Shown here in pieces: positions 51,009-59,277 of a DNA stretch of 64,000 nucleotides. Under the pieces are notes generated by a model. The model did no database searches and was not told the origin of the DNA. It saw only the letters and a program-made list of their open reading frames with translations. Origin of the DNA: Noviluteimonas caseinilytica (lineage in GTDB: Bacteria > Pseudomonadota > Gammaproteobacteria > Xanthomonadales > Xanthomonadaceae); NCBI RefSeq assembly GCF_018406605.1, contig NZ_AP024545.1, forward strand, positions 372,001 through 436,000, in the 5' to 3' direction. Made by a program: the position numbers and the translations under genes. How positions within the stretch are numbered: position 1 is the first letter of the stretch; each line of letters opens with the position of its first letter.

Positions 51009-53147
51009 TCAGGGTGCGCCGCAAGCCGCGGGCACCGCGAACGACTCGCGGATCACCACCTTCGTGCCGCGCGCCGAACCATGCGCGCCGACACCCACGC
51101 CGTACTTCGCGAACGCACGCCACACGAGGCATTGCCGGCCCACGTCGGTCAGCGGGGCGAGGATGCCATCGCGCATGTCCTCGAACGTCGGTTCGGCCGG
51201 CGTGTAGTTCATGCCATCGACGAGGACCGCCAACGTCTGGTCGGCCGTGAATCCCGCCGCCTGGAAGTTCTTCCAGACCTGCCAGCCGATCGCGCCATAC
51301 ACCTCGCCGTCGAAGTGCACTTCGGTGCCCTGGATGTCGCCGTAGGTGCGCGAGTAATTCGCGTAACGCTCCGTGCGCAGGCCGTTCGGCAGGCCCGTGG
51401 CGTATTCGGCGACGCTGTCGTCGTCGTTGACGATGATCGCCAGCGTGTCGCCCATGCCTTCGCCGATCGCGCCGCCCAGCGGGCCGTCCATGCGATCGAT
51501 CATGCGCCACGTCAGGCCGTGGCCGTATTCGTGCCAGACGATGTCGGAGTCGACGTCGCCGTCGCGCCGGATCAGCGGCGGATCGATCACGCGGATCGTG
51601 GCCGCGATCGGCGAGGACGCGCGGAGCGTGGCGCCCGCGGCCTGCGTCACCATCACCGCGGGAATCTGCGGGTCCGTGCCACCCATGACGATCGGATCGC
51701 CGGCCTGGTTGTTCGCCACGATCATGGCGACCGCGCCCGCCGCCTGCGCGTTGGCCGCCTTGACGACGAAGGTGCACGTGCCGCGATCGACCAGCGCGAT
51801 CCGCCCGCTGACGTTGGTGGTGATGGCCTCGCAACCGTCGGCGTTGCTCGCCCCACCCCCGTCGAGGGCGGCGACGACCGTCCCCTGCAGGCCCGACGGG
51901 GTGAACGGCGGCGAGAACTCCGCGCGGCGCGCTGCGAACGTATTGCCGCCGGCGAGCACCTGATGGTCCGGTTCCGGCGACGACCACAGGTACATCTGCA
52001 TGCGCGGATTGCGCCCGTCGTTCGGCGTGGCGAAGTTGGCGTTGTCCGTGCTGCCGCCATCCTGCGCTTCGGCGTTCACCGAATCGCTGCCCTTGGCGTT
52101 GCCGCCCAGGCCGAAGTTGTTTTCCTGGAAGTTGCCCGCGGCTTCGTCGAAGCCCGCGGCATACAGGCGATCGTGGATGACGTTGTTGAGGTAGAACAGG
52201 TTCTGCACCGCGACATCCGGGTTGCTGCCGTCGGAGGGCTGCACGTTCGGGTCGAAAGTGGCGAGGAAACGGCGGTTCGCAACGCGCGTGCCGCCGGCGT
52301 CCGGGAGTCCGTTGTTGTCGGTGTCCAGGTAGGCGTGCACGTTGTTGCCGGCGATGTTGTCGCTCAGGTTGCTGCCGTTGAACAGCCAGCCCACCGGCCC
52401 GCTGACGATCGCCTGCGGCGTCTTGTCCGGATCCACGGTGAAGACGCGATAGTCGTCGCGCGCCGTGCGGTGGCTCGTGTCGAGCACGCGGCCATCGCCG
52501 GACACCAGCGTTTCGACAAGGTCGTTGCCCGCTTCGCGCCAGGTTTCGACGACGAACCCCACCTGCATTCCGCCATCGGCCATCGGCACGGCGACGCGGG
52601 TCACGATCGGGCCTTCGTGGAAGCCGCGGGCTTTCGCGAACTTCGTGGCGGCGCCCGCCTTCAGCACGCGTGCGGGGGCAGCGCCGGCGATCCTGCGCGC
52701 GGACAGCGCCACGCGCAGTGCGCCGGTTTCGTCGATCTTCGCCGCCTGCAGGCCGGTGGCGGGCACAGGCGCGAGGTTCTCGATGACGCTCAGCAGTGCG
52801 CCATTGCGGCCAACCGCGGCCTTGACGTAGGCGCCATGCACCACGAGGCCGCCGACTTCCTGCTGCATGCGCAGCTGCCGGACGCCCTTGATGCCGGGCG
52901 CATCGGACCGCACGCGCAAGGCACTGAGGGCGCCGGCGCCGACCCCCTTCCCGCGCAGGAAGTTCGCGACGACCGTCGAAGGCGCCGCCTGCGAGGGCAC
53001 AGTCAGCGCCTGTCCGTTCGAGCCGCGGGTGACATGGGTGGCGGCGCGATCGTCGCGCGCGCCCGGAGCGGCGGCGGCGGCCTGGACGGCAAGGGCGACG
53101 GCAGCCGACAGCAGGCCGACCGCGCAGGTCGTTGCGATGACTTTCAT
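51009..53147 (-). CDS. Secreted M36 (fungalysin-type) metallopeptidase with PA domain
   Basis: A 712-residue preproprotease. It has a signal peptide (about 1-26), an FTP/propeptide region (about 50-200) and the M36 catalytic domain. The PA domain (about 440-520; RIALVDRGTCTFVVKAANAQAAGAVAMI, quoted in parts as RIALVDRGTCTF and AGAVAMIVANN) is inserted before the zinc site. The zinc motif HEYGH has H539 and H543 as ligands, with E563 in GEGMGD as the third. ATG 53147 has GGAG 9 bases upstream. It is a likely type II secretion substrate, like the M4 enzyme. Many bacterial relatives have C-terminal carbohydrate or PPC domains, which are absent here. Confidence 0.93.
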   Translation of the reverse strand: MKVIATTCAVGLLSAAVALAVQAAAAAPGARDDRAATHVTRGSNGQALTVPSQAAPSTVVANFLRGKGVGAGALSALRVRSDAPGIKGVRQLRMQQEVGGLVVHGAYVKAAVGRNGALLSVIENLAPVPATGLQAAKIDETGALRVALSARRIAGAAPARVLKAGAATKFAKARGFHEGPIVTRVAVPMADGGMQVGFVVETWREAGNDLVETLVSGDGRVLDTSHRTARDDYRVFTVDPDKTPQAIVSGPVGWLFNGSNLSDNIAGNNVHAYLDTDNNGLPDAGGTRVANRRFLATFDPNVQPSDGSNPDVAVQNLFYLNNVIHDRLYAAGFDEAAGNFQENNFGLGGNAKGSDSVNAEAQDGGSTDNANFATPNDGRNPRMQMYLWSSPEPDHQVLAGGNTFAARRAEFSPPFTPSGLQGTVVAALDGGGASNADGCEAITTNVSGRIALVDRGTCTFVVKAANAQAAGAVAMIVANNQAGDPIVMGGTDPQIPAVMVTQAAGATLRASSPIAATIRVIDPPLIRRDGDVDSDIVWHEYGHGLTWRMIDRMDGPLGGAIGEGMGDTLAIIVNDDDSVAEYATGLPNGLRTERYANYSRTYGDIQGTEVHFDGEVYGAIGWQVWKNFQAAGFTADQTLAVLVDGMNYTPAEPTFEDMRDGILAPLTDVGRQCLVWRAFAKYGVGVGAHGSARGTKVVIRESFAVPAACGAP

Positions 53148-53460
53148 GCGGGGAACTCCCGGAATGTGGAGGGACTGCGGAACGGACGCGAACGCGTTCC
53201 CCCTGCCCGCGCTGCCGATTGGGCGACCGGCGTTGTTCGTTGCAGGTGAAGCCCGCTCTACCGCCGAGCTCCGCGCGCCCCGCGGACGACGCGCCCGCGG
53301 TGCATGCAACCGCCCTCGCCCGTCCCGTCTCTCCCTACCCCGTGCCGCCGCACCGTGGCAGCCAATGGATGGACGCGACAGCGGCCGCCGCGCCGCATAT
53401 GCTCCGCCGGTGGCCTGCACGGGGGGTGCGGGTGGCCGTTTCATCATCCTTGGGGGAGCA
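53148..53460. other. Intergenic region between M36 protease and DoxX
   Basis: These 313 bp hold no convincing gene. They must carry divergent promoters, but I can name no clear -35/-10 pair. A tRNA D-arm-like stretch occurs on the minus strand near 53250-53275, but the rest of a tRNA is absent. GGGGGAG directly before ATG 53461 is the DoxX ribosome-binding site. Confidence 0.5.
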
Positions 53461-53856
53461 ATGAACCAGAACACACAGAACGACCTGGGACGCCTGATCC
53501 TGCGCGTCATCCTGGGCGCACTCGTGCTTTTGCACGGCATCGCGAAACTGCGCGGCGGCATGGGCGGCATCGTCGGCATGGTCGAAGCGCACGGGCTGCC
53601 CGGCGTGCTCGGCTACGGCGTGCTCGCCGGCGAAGTGCTCGGACCGCTGATGCTCATCGCGGGCTTCTACGCGCGCATCGGTGCGTTGCTCGTCGCGATC
53701 AACATGCTGTTCGCCTTCGCGCTCGTGCACATGGCCGACCTGACGCACATCAACGAGCAAGGTGGTTGGGCGCTCGAACTGCAGGGCATGTACCTGTTCA
53801 CCGCAATCGCACTGGCGCTGCTCGGGCCGGGGCGCTACAGCGTCAACGGACGCTGA
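53461..53856 (+). CDS. DoxX family membrane protein
   Basis: A 131-residue DoxX protein with four hydrophobic segments. The N-terminus NDLGRLILRVILGALVLLHGIAKL and the motifs GYGVLAGEVLGPLMLIAGF and INMLFAFALVHMADL match the family; DoxX proteins are linked to redox stress and to thiosulfate oxidation in archaea. ATG 53461 has GGGGGAG upstream. It lies 7 bp before the M1 peptidase gene, so they may be co-transcribed. Confidence 0.9.
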   Translation: MNQNTQNDLGRLILRVILGALVLLHGIAKLRGGMGGIVGMVEAHGLPGVLGYGVLAGEVLGPLMLIAGFYARIGALLVAINMLFAFALVHMADLTHINEQGGWALELQGMYLFTAIALALLGPGRYSVNGR

Positions 53857-53863
53857 GGACACC

Positions 53864-56071
53864 ATGACCAATTCCATCAAGTTCCCGCGCTGGGCCATCG
53901 GCCTTGCGCTCGTCGGTACGTGCGCGCTCGCCGCCACCGCACCGAAGGCCGTCGTTCCCGCCACCGCACCCCCGGTGGCCGACGACATTCCGTTTGCATC
54001 GCCGCATGCCGCGGCCGTGTCGGTGCCGAGCGCACCGGAGGCCTGGGGCGGCGCACGCACCGGCAGCGAAGGCACGCTGTCCGATCGCGTGGTCACCTAC
54101 AAGATCGCCGCGACGCTCGATCCGGACAAGCACACGATCGACGGCAAGCAGCAACTGACCTGGCGCAACCGCAGCGCCGTGCCGGTGCGCAGCGTGTACC
54201 TGCACCTGTACCTCAATGCGTTCGAGGGTCCGGGCAGCACGTTCTACACCGAGCAGAAGCAGAACAGCTTCGGGTTCCGCAGCGGCGTGAAAGTGGACAA
54301 GGGCGGCTGGGGCTACACGCGCCTGCAGCGCGTCGAACAGGGCGGCGCGAAGGTGAACTGGTCGTACGTGCATCCCGACAACGGCCCGTCGACCGATCGC
54401 ACCGTGGTGCGCCTGGACCTGCCGGAAGCCGTGGCGCCGGGCGGCAGCACGACGCTCGACATCGACTTCTTCAACAAGCTGCCGCGCGTCAGCGCACGCA
54501 CGGGCTACTACGGCACGTTCCATCTCGTGGGCCAGTGGTTCCCGAAGATCGGCGTGCTCGAACTGCCCGGCGAACGCGGCGCCACCGCCCCGCGCTGGAA
54601 CGTGCACGAGTTCCACATGCACAGCGAGTTCTACGCCGACTACGGCCTGTACGACGTGTCGCTGACGGTGCCGAAGGGCTGGACCGTCGGCGCCACGGGC
54701 GAAGAGCAAGGCGCGCCGGTGACCAGCAAGGACACGGTGACGCACCACTTCGTGCAGGGCGACGTGCACGACTTCGCGTGGACCGCCGACAAGCGTTTCG
54801 CCAAGCCGCTCGACGGCGTGTACCACGGCGCGAACGGCCCGGTGCAGGTGCGCGTGCTGTACCACCCGGAATACGAATCGAACGCCAAGCCGGTGCTGGA
54901 TGCGACGATCGCGTCGCTGGCGTATTTCTCCAAGACGCTCGGCGACTACCCGTACAAGACGGTCACCGCCGTCGTCCCGCCGTACAACGCGCGCGAAGCC
55001 GGCGGCATGGAATACCCGACGCTCTTCACCGCCGACTACGTGGACGACCCGCGTCCCGGCACGCTCGACCGCTACATGCTCGACTTCGTGACCATCCACG
55101 AATTCGGCCACGGCTACTTCTACGGCATCCTCGGCTCGAACGAATTCGAAGAGCCCATGCTCGACGAAGGCCTGAACGAGTACTGGGACCACCGCATGGA
55201 GCGCGCCGCGAAGACGCGCATCACCGCGAACACGTGGCTGACGAAGGCGCTGAAGTTCGACGTGTCGATGAACCCGTTCGACGAGCAGCGCCTCGGCGCG
55301 ATGCTCGACAACCCGGCCGATCCGCTGGGCGGCAATTCGTGGGACCGCTATTCCAGCGGCAGCTACGGCACGGTGTACTCGCGCACGGCGACGACGATGC
55401 ACGACCTGGAGGAAATGGTCGGGCACGATGCGCTGGAGCGCGCGTTCAAGCAGTACTACGCGACGTGGAAGTTCCGCCACCCGAGCATCGCCGACCTGCA
55501 GCAGACCCTCGCCGAGTCGACGGGCCAGCGCGCGCTGGTCGAGCGCGTGTTCGCGCAGCAGGTGTACGGCACGCAGAAGGTCGACGACCGCATCGCGAAG
55601 TTCGAAAGCGAGGAAGTGCTGCCGGCGCCGGGCCTGGTGGAGTGGAAGGGCAAGCCGGTCGAACTCACGCAGGCCCAGATCGACAAGACCGTCGACAAGC
55701 TGCGCGAGACCTGGAAGAAGGCGCATCCCAAGGCGAAGGACGGCGAAGGTCCGTTCCCGTACCACACGCACGTGGTGGTCAAGCGCGAAGGCGCGTCGGT
55801 GCCGCAGACCGTGCTGGTGCGCTTCGAGGACGGCAGCTCGAAGGCGTTCCGCTGGGATGACGCCAGCGGCGAACGCTGGGCCCGCTGGCAGCTCGTGACG
55901 CGCAGCCGCGCGGTGTCGGTGCAGCTGGATCCGGAACGCCGCATCAACCTCGACCGCGACAAGCTCGACGACGGCCAGACGCGCGAAGCCAACACGGCTG
56001 CGTCGCGTCGCTGGACCGCCGACGTGTTCGCCGCCCTGCAATCCCTCTATTCCGTGATGGTGACCCTGTGA
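53864..56071 (+). CDS. M1 family metallopeptidase (exported)
   Basis: A 735-residue M1 aminopeptidase-like protein with an N-terminal signal or anchor (about 8-22). The zinc motif HEFGH has H412 and H416 as ligands, E413 as the base, and E435 in LDEGLNEY as the third ligand. The substrate-binding motif is GGMEYP instead of GAMEN, so exopeptidase activity may be changed. The C-terminal region has a charged linker with PKAKDGEGP. ATG 53864 is the start. Its stop overlaps the GTG of the next gene (GTGA). Confidence 0.92.
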   Translation: MTNSIKFPRWAIGLALVGTCALAATAPKAVVPATAPPVADDIPFASPHAAAVSVPSAPEAWGGARTGSEGTLSDRVVTYKIAATLDPDKHTIDGKQQLTWRNRSAVPVRSVYLHLYLNAFEGPGSTFYTEQKQNSFGFRSGVKVDKGGWGYTRLQRVEQGGAKVNWSYVHPDNGPSTDRTVVRLDLPEAVAPGGSTTLDIDFFNKLPRVSARTGYYGTFHLVGQWFPKIGVLELPGERGATAPRWNVHEFHMHSEFYADYGLYDVSLTVPKGWTVGATGEEQGAPVTSKDTVTHHFVQGDVHDFAWTADKRFAKPLDGVYHGANGPVQVRVLYHPEYESNAKPVLDATIASLAYFSKTLGDYPYKTVTAVVPPYNAREAGGMEYPTLFTADYVDDPRPGTLDRYMLDFVTIHEFGHGYFYGILGSNEFEEPMLDEGLNEYWDHRMERAAKTRITANTWLTKALKFDVSMNPFDEQRLGAMLDNPADPLGGNSWDRYSSGSYGTVYSRTATTMHDLEEMVGHDALERAFKQYYATWKFRHPSIADLQQTLAESTGQRALVERVFAQQVYGTQKVDDRIAKFESEEVLPAPGLVEWKGKPVELTQAQIDKTVDKLRETWKKAHPKAKDGEGPFPYHTHVVVKREGASVPQTVLVRFEDGSSKAFRWDDASGERWARWQLVTRSRAVSVQLDPERRINLDRDKLDDGQTREANTAASRRWTADVFAALQSLYSVMVTL

Positions 56072-57054
56072 ACGCATCCGTGAGCAAGCAAGGCGGCGTC
56101 GGCGCGCTGGTCAGCGGCGTCGCGCGCGCATTCCAGTGGCGCCTGCTGGTGCTGTGGGCCGTGGGCCTGGCGCTGCCGGCGCTCGTCGTGACGCTGCCCG
56201 TGTGGCAGGCGTTGTCGTCGCGGCTGGACCACGCCATCAACGCGGGCGACATCGCGCAGCGCTTCGACATGGCGCAGATGTTCGAAGTCTTCAAGCCGAT
56301 GTTCGACAACCAGGGCGGCGACCTCATCGCCGGCGCGGGCATGGGCAGCGCGTTGCTCGCGTTGCTGATCGCCCCGTGGCTGACGGGCATGGTCGTCGCG
56401 TCGATCCGCGCGGGGCAGACGCTCCGCTTCGCCAACCTGCTGCAGTTCGGCCTGCGCGAATACGGCCGCATGTTCCGCATGCTGCTGTGGGCGCTGGTGC
56501 CGCTGGGCATCGCGTTCGCGGTGTTCGCCGGGATGGGCAAGTGGGCCGACACGCAGGCGGAAACCGCGATCCTCGCGAGCGTCGGCGACAACGCGCATCG
56601 CCTCGGGTTGATCGTGTTCGGCGTGCTGTTCGTCATCGCGCACGCCACGGTGGAAGCCGGCCGCGGCATGCTCGCCGCGGAACCGGCGCGCCGTTCGGTG
56701 GTGAAGGCCTGGTGGCGCGGCACGAAGCTGTTCTTCCGGCGTCCGCTCGCCGTGCTGATCGTGTACCTCGGCACGCTGTTGCTCGGCGAAGGCCTGGCGC
56801 TGGTGTTCGGCTTCGCGCGCACGCAGGTGGGCGCGGCGAGCGTCGGCGGGTTCATCGCCGGCCTGCTACTCGTGCAGCTGGTGGTGATGGCGATCGCCTG
56901 GGGCCGCGCGGCGCGCCTGTACGGCATGGCTGCGCTGGCGAGCGATGCGCAGTACCGCGAATCGCTGAAGCCGGTGAAGCAGAAGAAGGTGAAGGCCGTC
57001 GAGGCTGCCACGCCGGTGGCCGACGAATCGATGGAGTCGCCTGCGGTGGCTTGA
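56068..57054 (+). CDS. Multi-pass membrane protein coupled to M1 peptidase
   Basis: I do not recognise the family. The 328-residue protein has about six hydrophobic segments, starting with LLVLWAVGLALPALVVTLPVW and ending with VGGFIAGLLLVQLVVMAIAW, and a charged C-terminal tail (VKQKKVKAVEAA). It contains FRMLLWALVPLGIAFAVFAGM and ATVEAGRGMLAAEPARRSVVKAW. The start is a GTG at 56068 overlapping the M1 stop (GTGA), so it is co-translated with the peptidase. Topology resembles small membrane proteins with an amphipathic middle section; the function is unknown. Confidence 0.78.
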   Translation: MNASVSKQGGVGALVSGVARAFQWRLLVLWAVGLALPALVVTLPVWQALSSRLDHAINAGDIAQRFDMAQMFEVFKPMFDNQGGDLIAGAGMGSALLALLIAPWLTGMVVASIRAGQTLRFANLLQFGLREYGRMFRMLLWALVPLGIAFAVFAGMGKWADTQAETAILASVGDNAHRLGLIVFGVLFVIAHATVEAGRGMLAAEPARRSVVKAWWRGTKLFFRRPLAVLIVYLGTLLLGEGLALVFGFARTQVGAASVGGFIAGLLLVQLVVMAIAWGRAARLYGMAALASDAQYRESLKPVKQKKVKAVEAATPVADESMESPAVA

Positions 57055-57058
57055 TCGC

Positions 57059-57091
57059 CGGGACCGGGGACCTGGGACCAAGGACCGGGGA
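57059..57091 (+). repeat. GGGACC-type repeat (dispersed repeat copy 2)
   Basis: Direct copies of GGACCGGGGA at 57061-57070 and 57082-57091 flank CCTGGGACCAA. The first 20 bases of the unit match the reverse complement of the 22858-22912 palindrome at 18 of 20 positions. It lies directly before a terminator, as copy 1 also does. Confidence 0.6.
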
Positions 57092-57128
57092 AAACAAAAA
57101 AGCCGCGCATTTCGGTGCGCGGCTTTTT
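57091..57128. terminator. Bidirectional intrinsic terminator
   Basis: Perfect 9-bp stem AGCCGCGCA (57101-57109) / TGCGCGGCT (57116-57124) with a TTTCGG loop, followed by TTTTT and preceded by an A-rich run. It sits between the convergent membrane-protein and helicase genes and can end both transcripts. Confidence 0.88.
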
Positions 57129-57134
57129 CTTTGC

Positions 57135-58967
57135 TCAGCGACGGGGCGGTGGCCCCTTCCGATGCGGCGCCCGCGGCGGCGCACTGCGCGGCGTGTGCGC
57201 CGGCAACGTGTTGCCGCCCTCGCCCATCCGGCTGATCCGCAACGGCTGGCCGGCCACGCGCACTTTCTTCAGGTGCGTCATCAGTTCCGGCGGCATGCCT
57301 TCGGGCAAATCGAGCAGCGAGAAGTCGTCGTGGATGTCGATGCGGCCGATGTACTTGCTCTCCAGGTCCGCTTCGTTCGCGATCGCGCCGACGATGTTGC
57401 CGGGCTTCACGCCGTGGCGGTGGCCCACTTCGATGCGGTACGTCTCCATGCCGGCGTCGGGCGCCGAACGCGGGCCGACATCCTTGCGCGGCGGACGCGG
57501 GGCGCCCGGGCGTTCACCACGGTCGCCGCGATCGAAGGCCGGGCGTTCCGGACGGTCGAAGCTCGCGCGGTCCTGGCGCGGCGCGCGGTCGGGCCGCTCG
57601 GTGCGTTCGAACGCGGGACGCGGCTTCTCCGGTTCCAGCAGCAACGGCGTCTTGCCCTGCACCAGCTTGGCGAGCGCGGCGGCGATGTCGTGCAGCGGCA
57701 CGTCGTGTTCGCGCTGGTAGCGCAGCACGAGGTCGCGATACGTGTCGAGTTCGCCTTCGGTCTGCAGCGCTTCGCCGATGCGCGAAAGGAACTTCGCGAC
57801 GCGACGGTCGTTGACGGCTTCGACGCTGGGCAACTGCATTTCGGTGATCGGCTGGCGCGTGGCGCGCTCGATCGCGCGCAGCATGCCCTTCTCGCGCGGC
57901 GTCACGAACAGGATCGCCTCGCCGCTGCGGCCCGCGCGGCCGGTACGGCCGATGCGGTGCACGTAGCTTTCGGTGTCGTACGGGATGTCGTAGTTCAGCA
58001 CGTGGCTGATGCGTTCCACGTCCAGGCCGCGCGCGGCGACGTCGGTGGCCACGAGGATGTCGAGCTCGCCGTCCTTCAGGCGCTGGATGGTGCGTTCGCG
58101 CAGTTTCTGTTCGACGTCGCCGTTGATCGCGGCGGCGGCGAGCCCCCGCGCCTGCAGCTTCTGCGCGAGTTCGTCGGTGCCCAGCTTGGTGCGCGCGAAC
58201 ACGATCATCGCCTCGTACGGCTCGGCTTCCAGGATGCGCGTCAACGCATCGAGCTTGTGCATGCCGGCGACGAACCAGTAGCGCTGGCGGATGTTGGTCG
58301 CCGTGGTGGTCTTCGCCTGGATGGTCACTTCGACCGGATTGCGCAAGTAGGTCTGCGCGATGCGGCGCACCTGCGAGGGCATCGTGGCGGAGAACAGCGC
58401 GACGCGACGACCTTCCGGCGTCTTCTTCAGCACGGTCTCGACGTCGTCGATGAAACCCATGCGCAGCATCTCGTCGGCTTCGTCGAGCACCAGCGAGGTC
58501 AGGCCGGAGAGATCCAGCGAGCCGCGTTCGAGGTGATCGATCACGCGACCGGGCGTGCCCACCACCACGTGCACGCCGCGCTTGAGCGCGGAGAGCTGCG
58601 GCTGGTAGCTCTGGCCGCCGTAGATCGGCAGCACGTGGAAGCCGGGCATGTGCGCGGCGTACTTCTGGAAGGCCTCGGCGACCTGGATGGCCAGTTCGCG
58701 CGTGGGCGCGAGCACCAGGGCCTGCGGCTTGGTCTTGGTGAGGTCGATGCGCGCCAGGATCGGCAGCGCGAACGCGGCCGTCTTGCCGGTGCCCGTCTGG
58801 GCCTGGCCCAGGACGTCGCGGTTCTCCAGCAGCGCGGGGATGGTCGCGGCCTGGATGGGGGATGGGGTCTCGTAACCCACGGCCTCGACCGCGGCCATGA
58901 TGGCCGGGGGCAGGCCGAGGTCGGCGAATCGCAGGGACGCGGCGGGCTCGCCGTCAGGGGTCGACAT
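57135..58967 (-). CDS. DeaD/CsdA-type DEAD-box ATP-dependent RNA helicase
   Basis: A 610-residue helicase of the DeaD/CsdA type, acting in ribosome assembly and cold-associated RNA remodelling. Motifs include the Q motif, Walker A AQTGTGKT (56-63), PTRELAIQ, TPGRV, DEAD at 162-165, SAT, and HRIGRTGRAGRSG. A Pro/Arg/Asp-rich low-complexity stretch (about 455-505, with DRPERPAFDRGDRGERPG) leads to a C-terminal DbpA-type RNA-binding domain (about 505-580). ATG 58967 begins MSTPDGEP; the upstream frame has no family similarity. It faces the S4 protein gene. Confidence 0.95.
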   Translation of the reverse strand: MSTPDGEPAASLRFADLGLPPAIMAAVEAVGYETPSPIQAATIPALLENRDVLGQAQTGTGKTAAFALPILARIDLTKTKPQALVLAPTRELAIQVAEAFQKYAAHMPGFHVLPIYGGQSYQPQLSALKRGVHVVVGTPGRVIDHLERGSLDLSGLTSLVLDEADEMLRMGFIDDVETVLKKTPEGRRVALFSATMPSQVRRIAQTYLRNPVEVTIQAKTTTATNIRQRYWFVAGMHKLDALTRILEAEPYEAMIVFARTKLGTDELAQKLQARGLAAAAINGDVEQKLRERTIQRLKDGELDILVATDVAARGLDVERISHVLNYDIPYDTESYVHRIGRTGRAGRSGEAILFVTPREKGMLRAIERATRQPITEMQLPSVEAVNDRRVAKFLSRIGEALQTEGELDTYRDLVLRYQREHDVPLHDIAAALAKLVQGKTPLLLEPEKPRPAFERTERPDRAPRQDRASFDRPERPAFDRGDRGERPGAPRPPRKDVGPRSAPDAGMETYRIEVGHRHGVKPGNIVGAIANEADLESKYIGRIDIHDDFSLLDLPEGMPPELMTHLKKVRVAGQPLRISRMGEGGNTLPAHTPRSAPPRAPHRKGPPPRR

Positions 58968-59057
58968 GGGCACTCCGGCCACTCGTGGGGGGCGGTATTG
59001 TGCGCCTCCGGCCGTGACGCCGCCCGATTCCCCCCAAACCCCAGGTCCCCGCCCCGA

Positions 59058-59276
59058 ATGCAACGCCTCGAATTCGCCCTGGACGGGCACGATCACGTCG
59101 AACTCCACCAGCTGCTCAAGCTCGTCGGTGTCGTCGACAGCGGCGGTGCCGGCAAGCACCTGGTGGCCAGCGGCGTGGTGACCGTGGACGGCCAGGTGGA
59201 GCTGCGGAAGACCTGCAAGATCCATGCGGGCCAGCGCGTGGCGGTGGACGACGTCGCGATCGACGTCGTCGCCTGA
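59058..59276 (+). CDS. S4-domain RNA-binding protein (YbcJ-like)
   Basis: A 72-residue protein consisting of one S4-like domain, as in YbcJ. Visible are the short strand VELHQLLKLVGVVDSGGAGK, the motif HLVASGVVTVDGQVE, and RKTCKIHAGQRVAV, which end the domain. It starts at ATG 59058, divergent from the helicase by 90 bp, and stops one base before the convergent gene. The function is likely RNA binding linked to ribosome assembly, but targets are unknown. Confidence 0.85.
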   Translation: MQRLEFALDGHDHVELHQLLKLVGVVDSGGAGKHLVASGVVTVDGQVELRKTCKIHAGQRVAVDDVAIDVVA

Positions 59277-59277
59277 C

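Noticed and set aside
53250..53275. tRNA-like D-arm (AGCTC...GGTAGAGC) on the minus strand between M36 and DoxX
   Set aside because: No matching anticodon stem, no T-loop (GTTCGA) and no acceptor stem or CCA follow, so it is a chance match.
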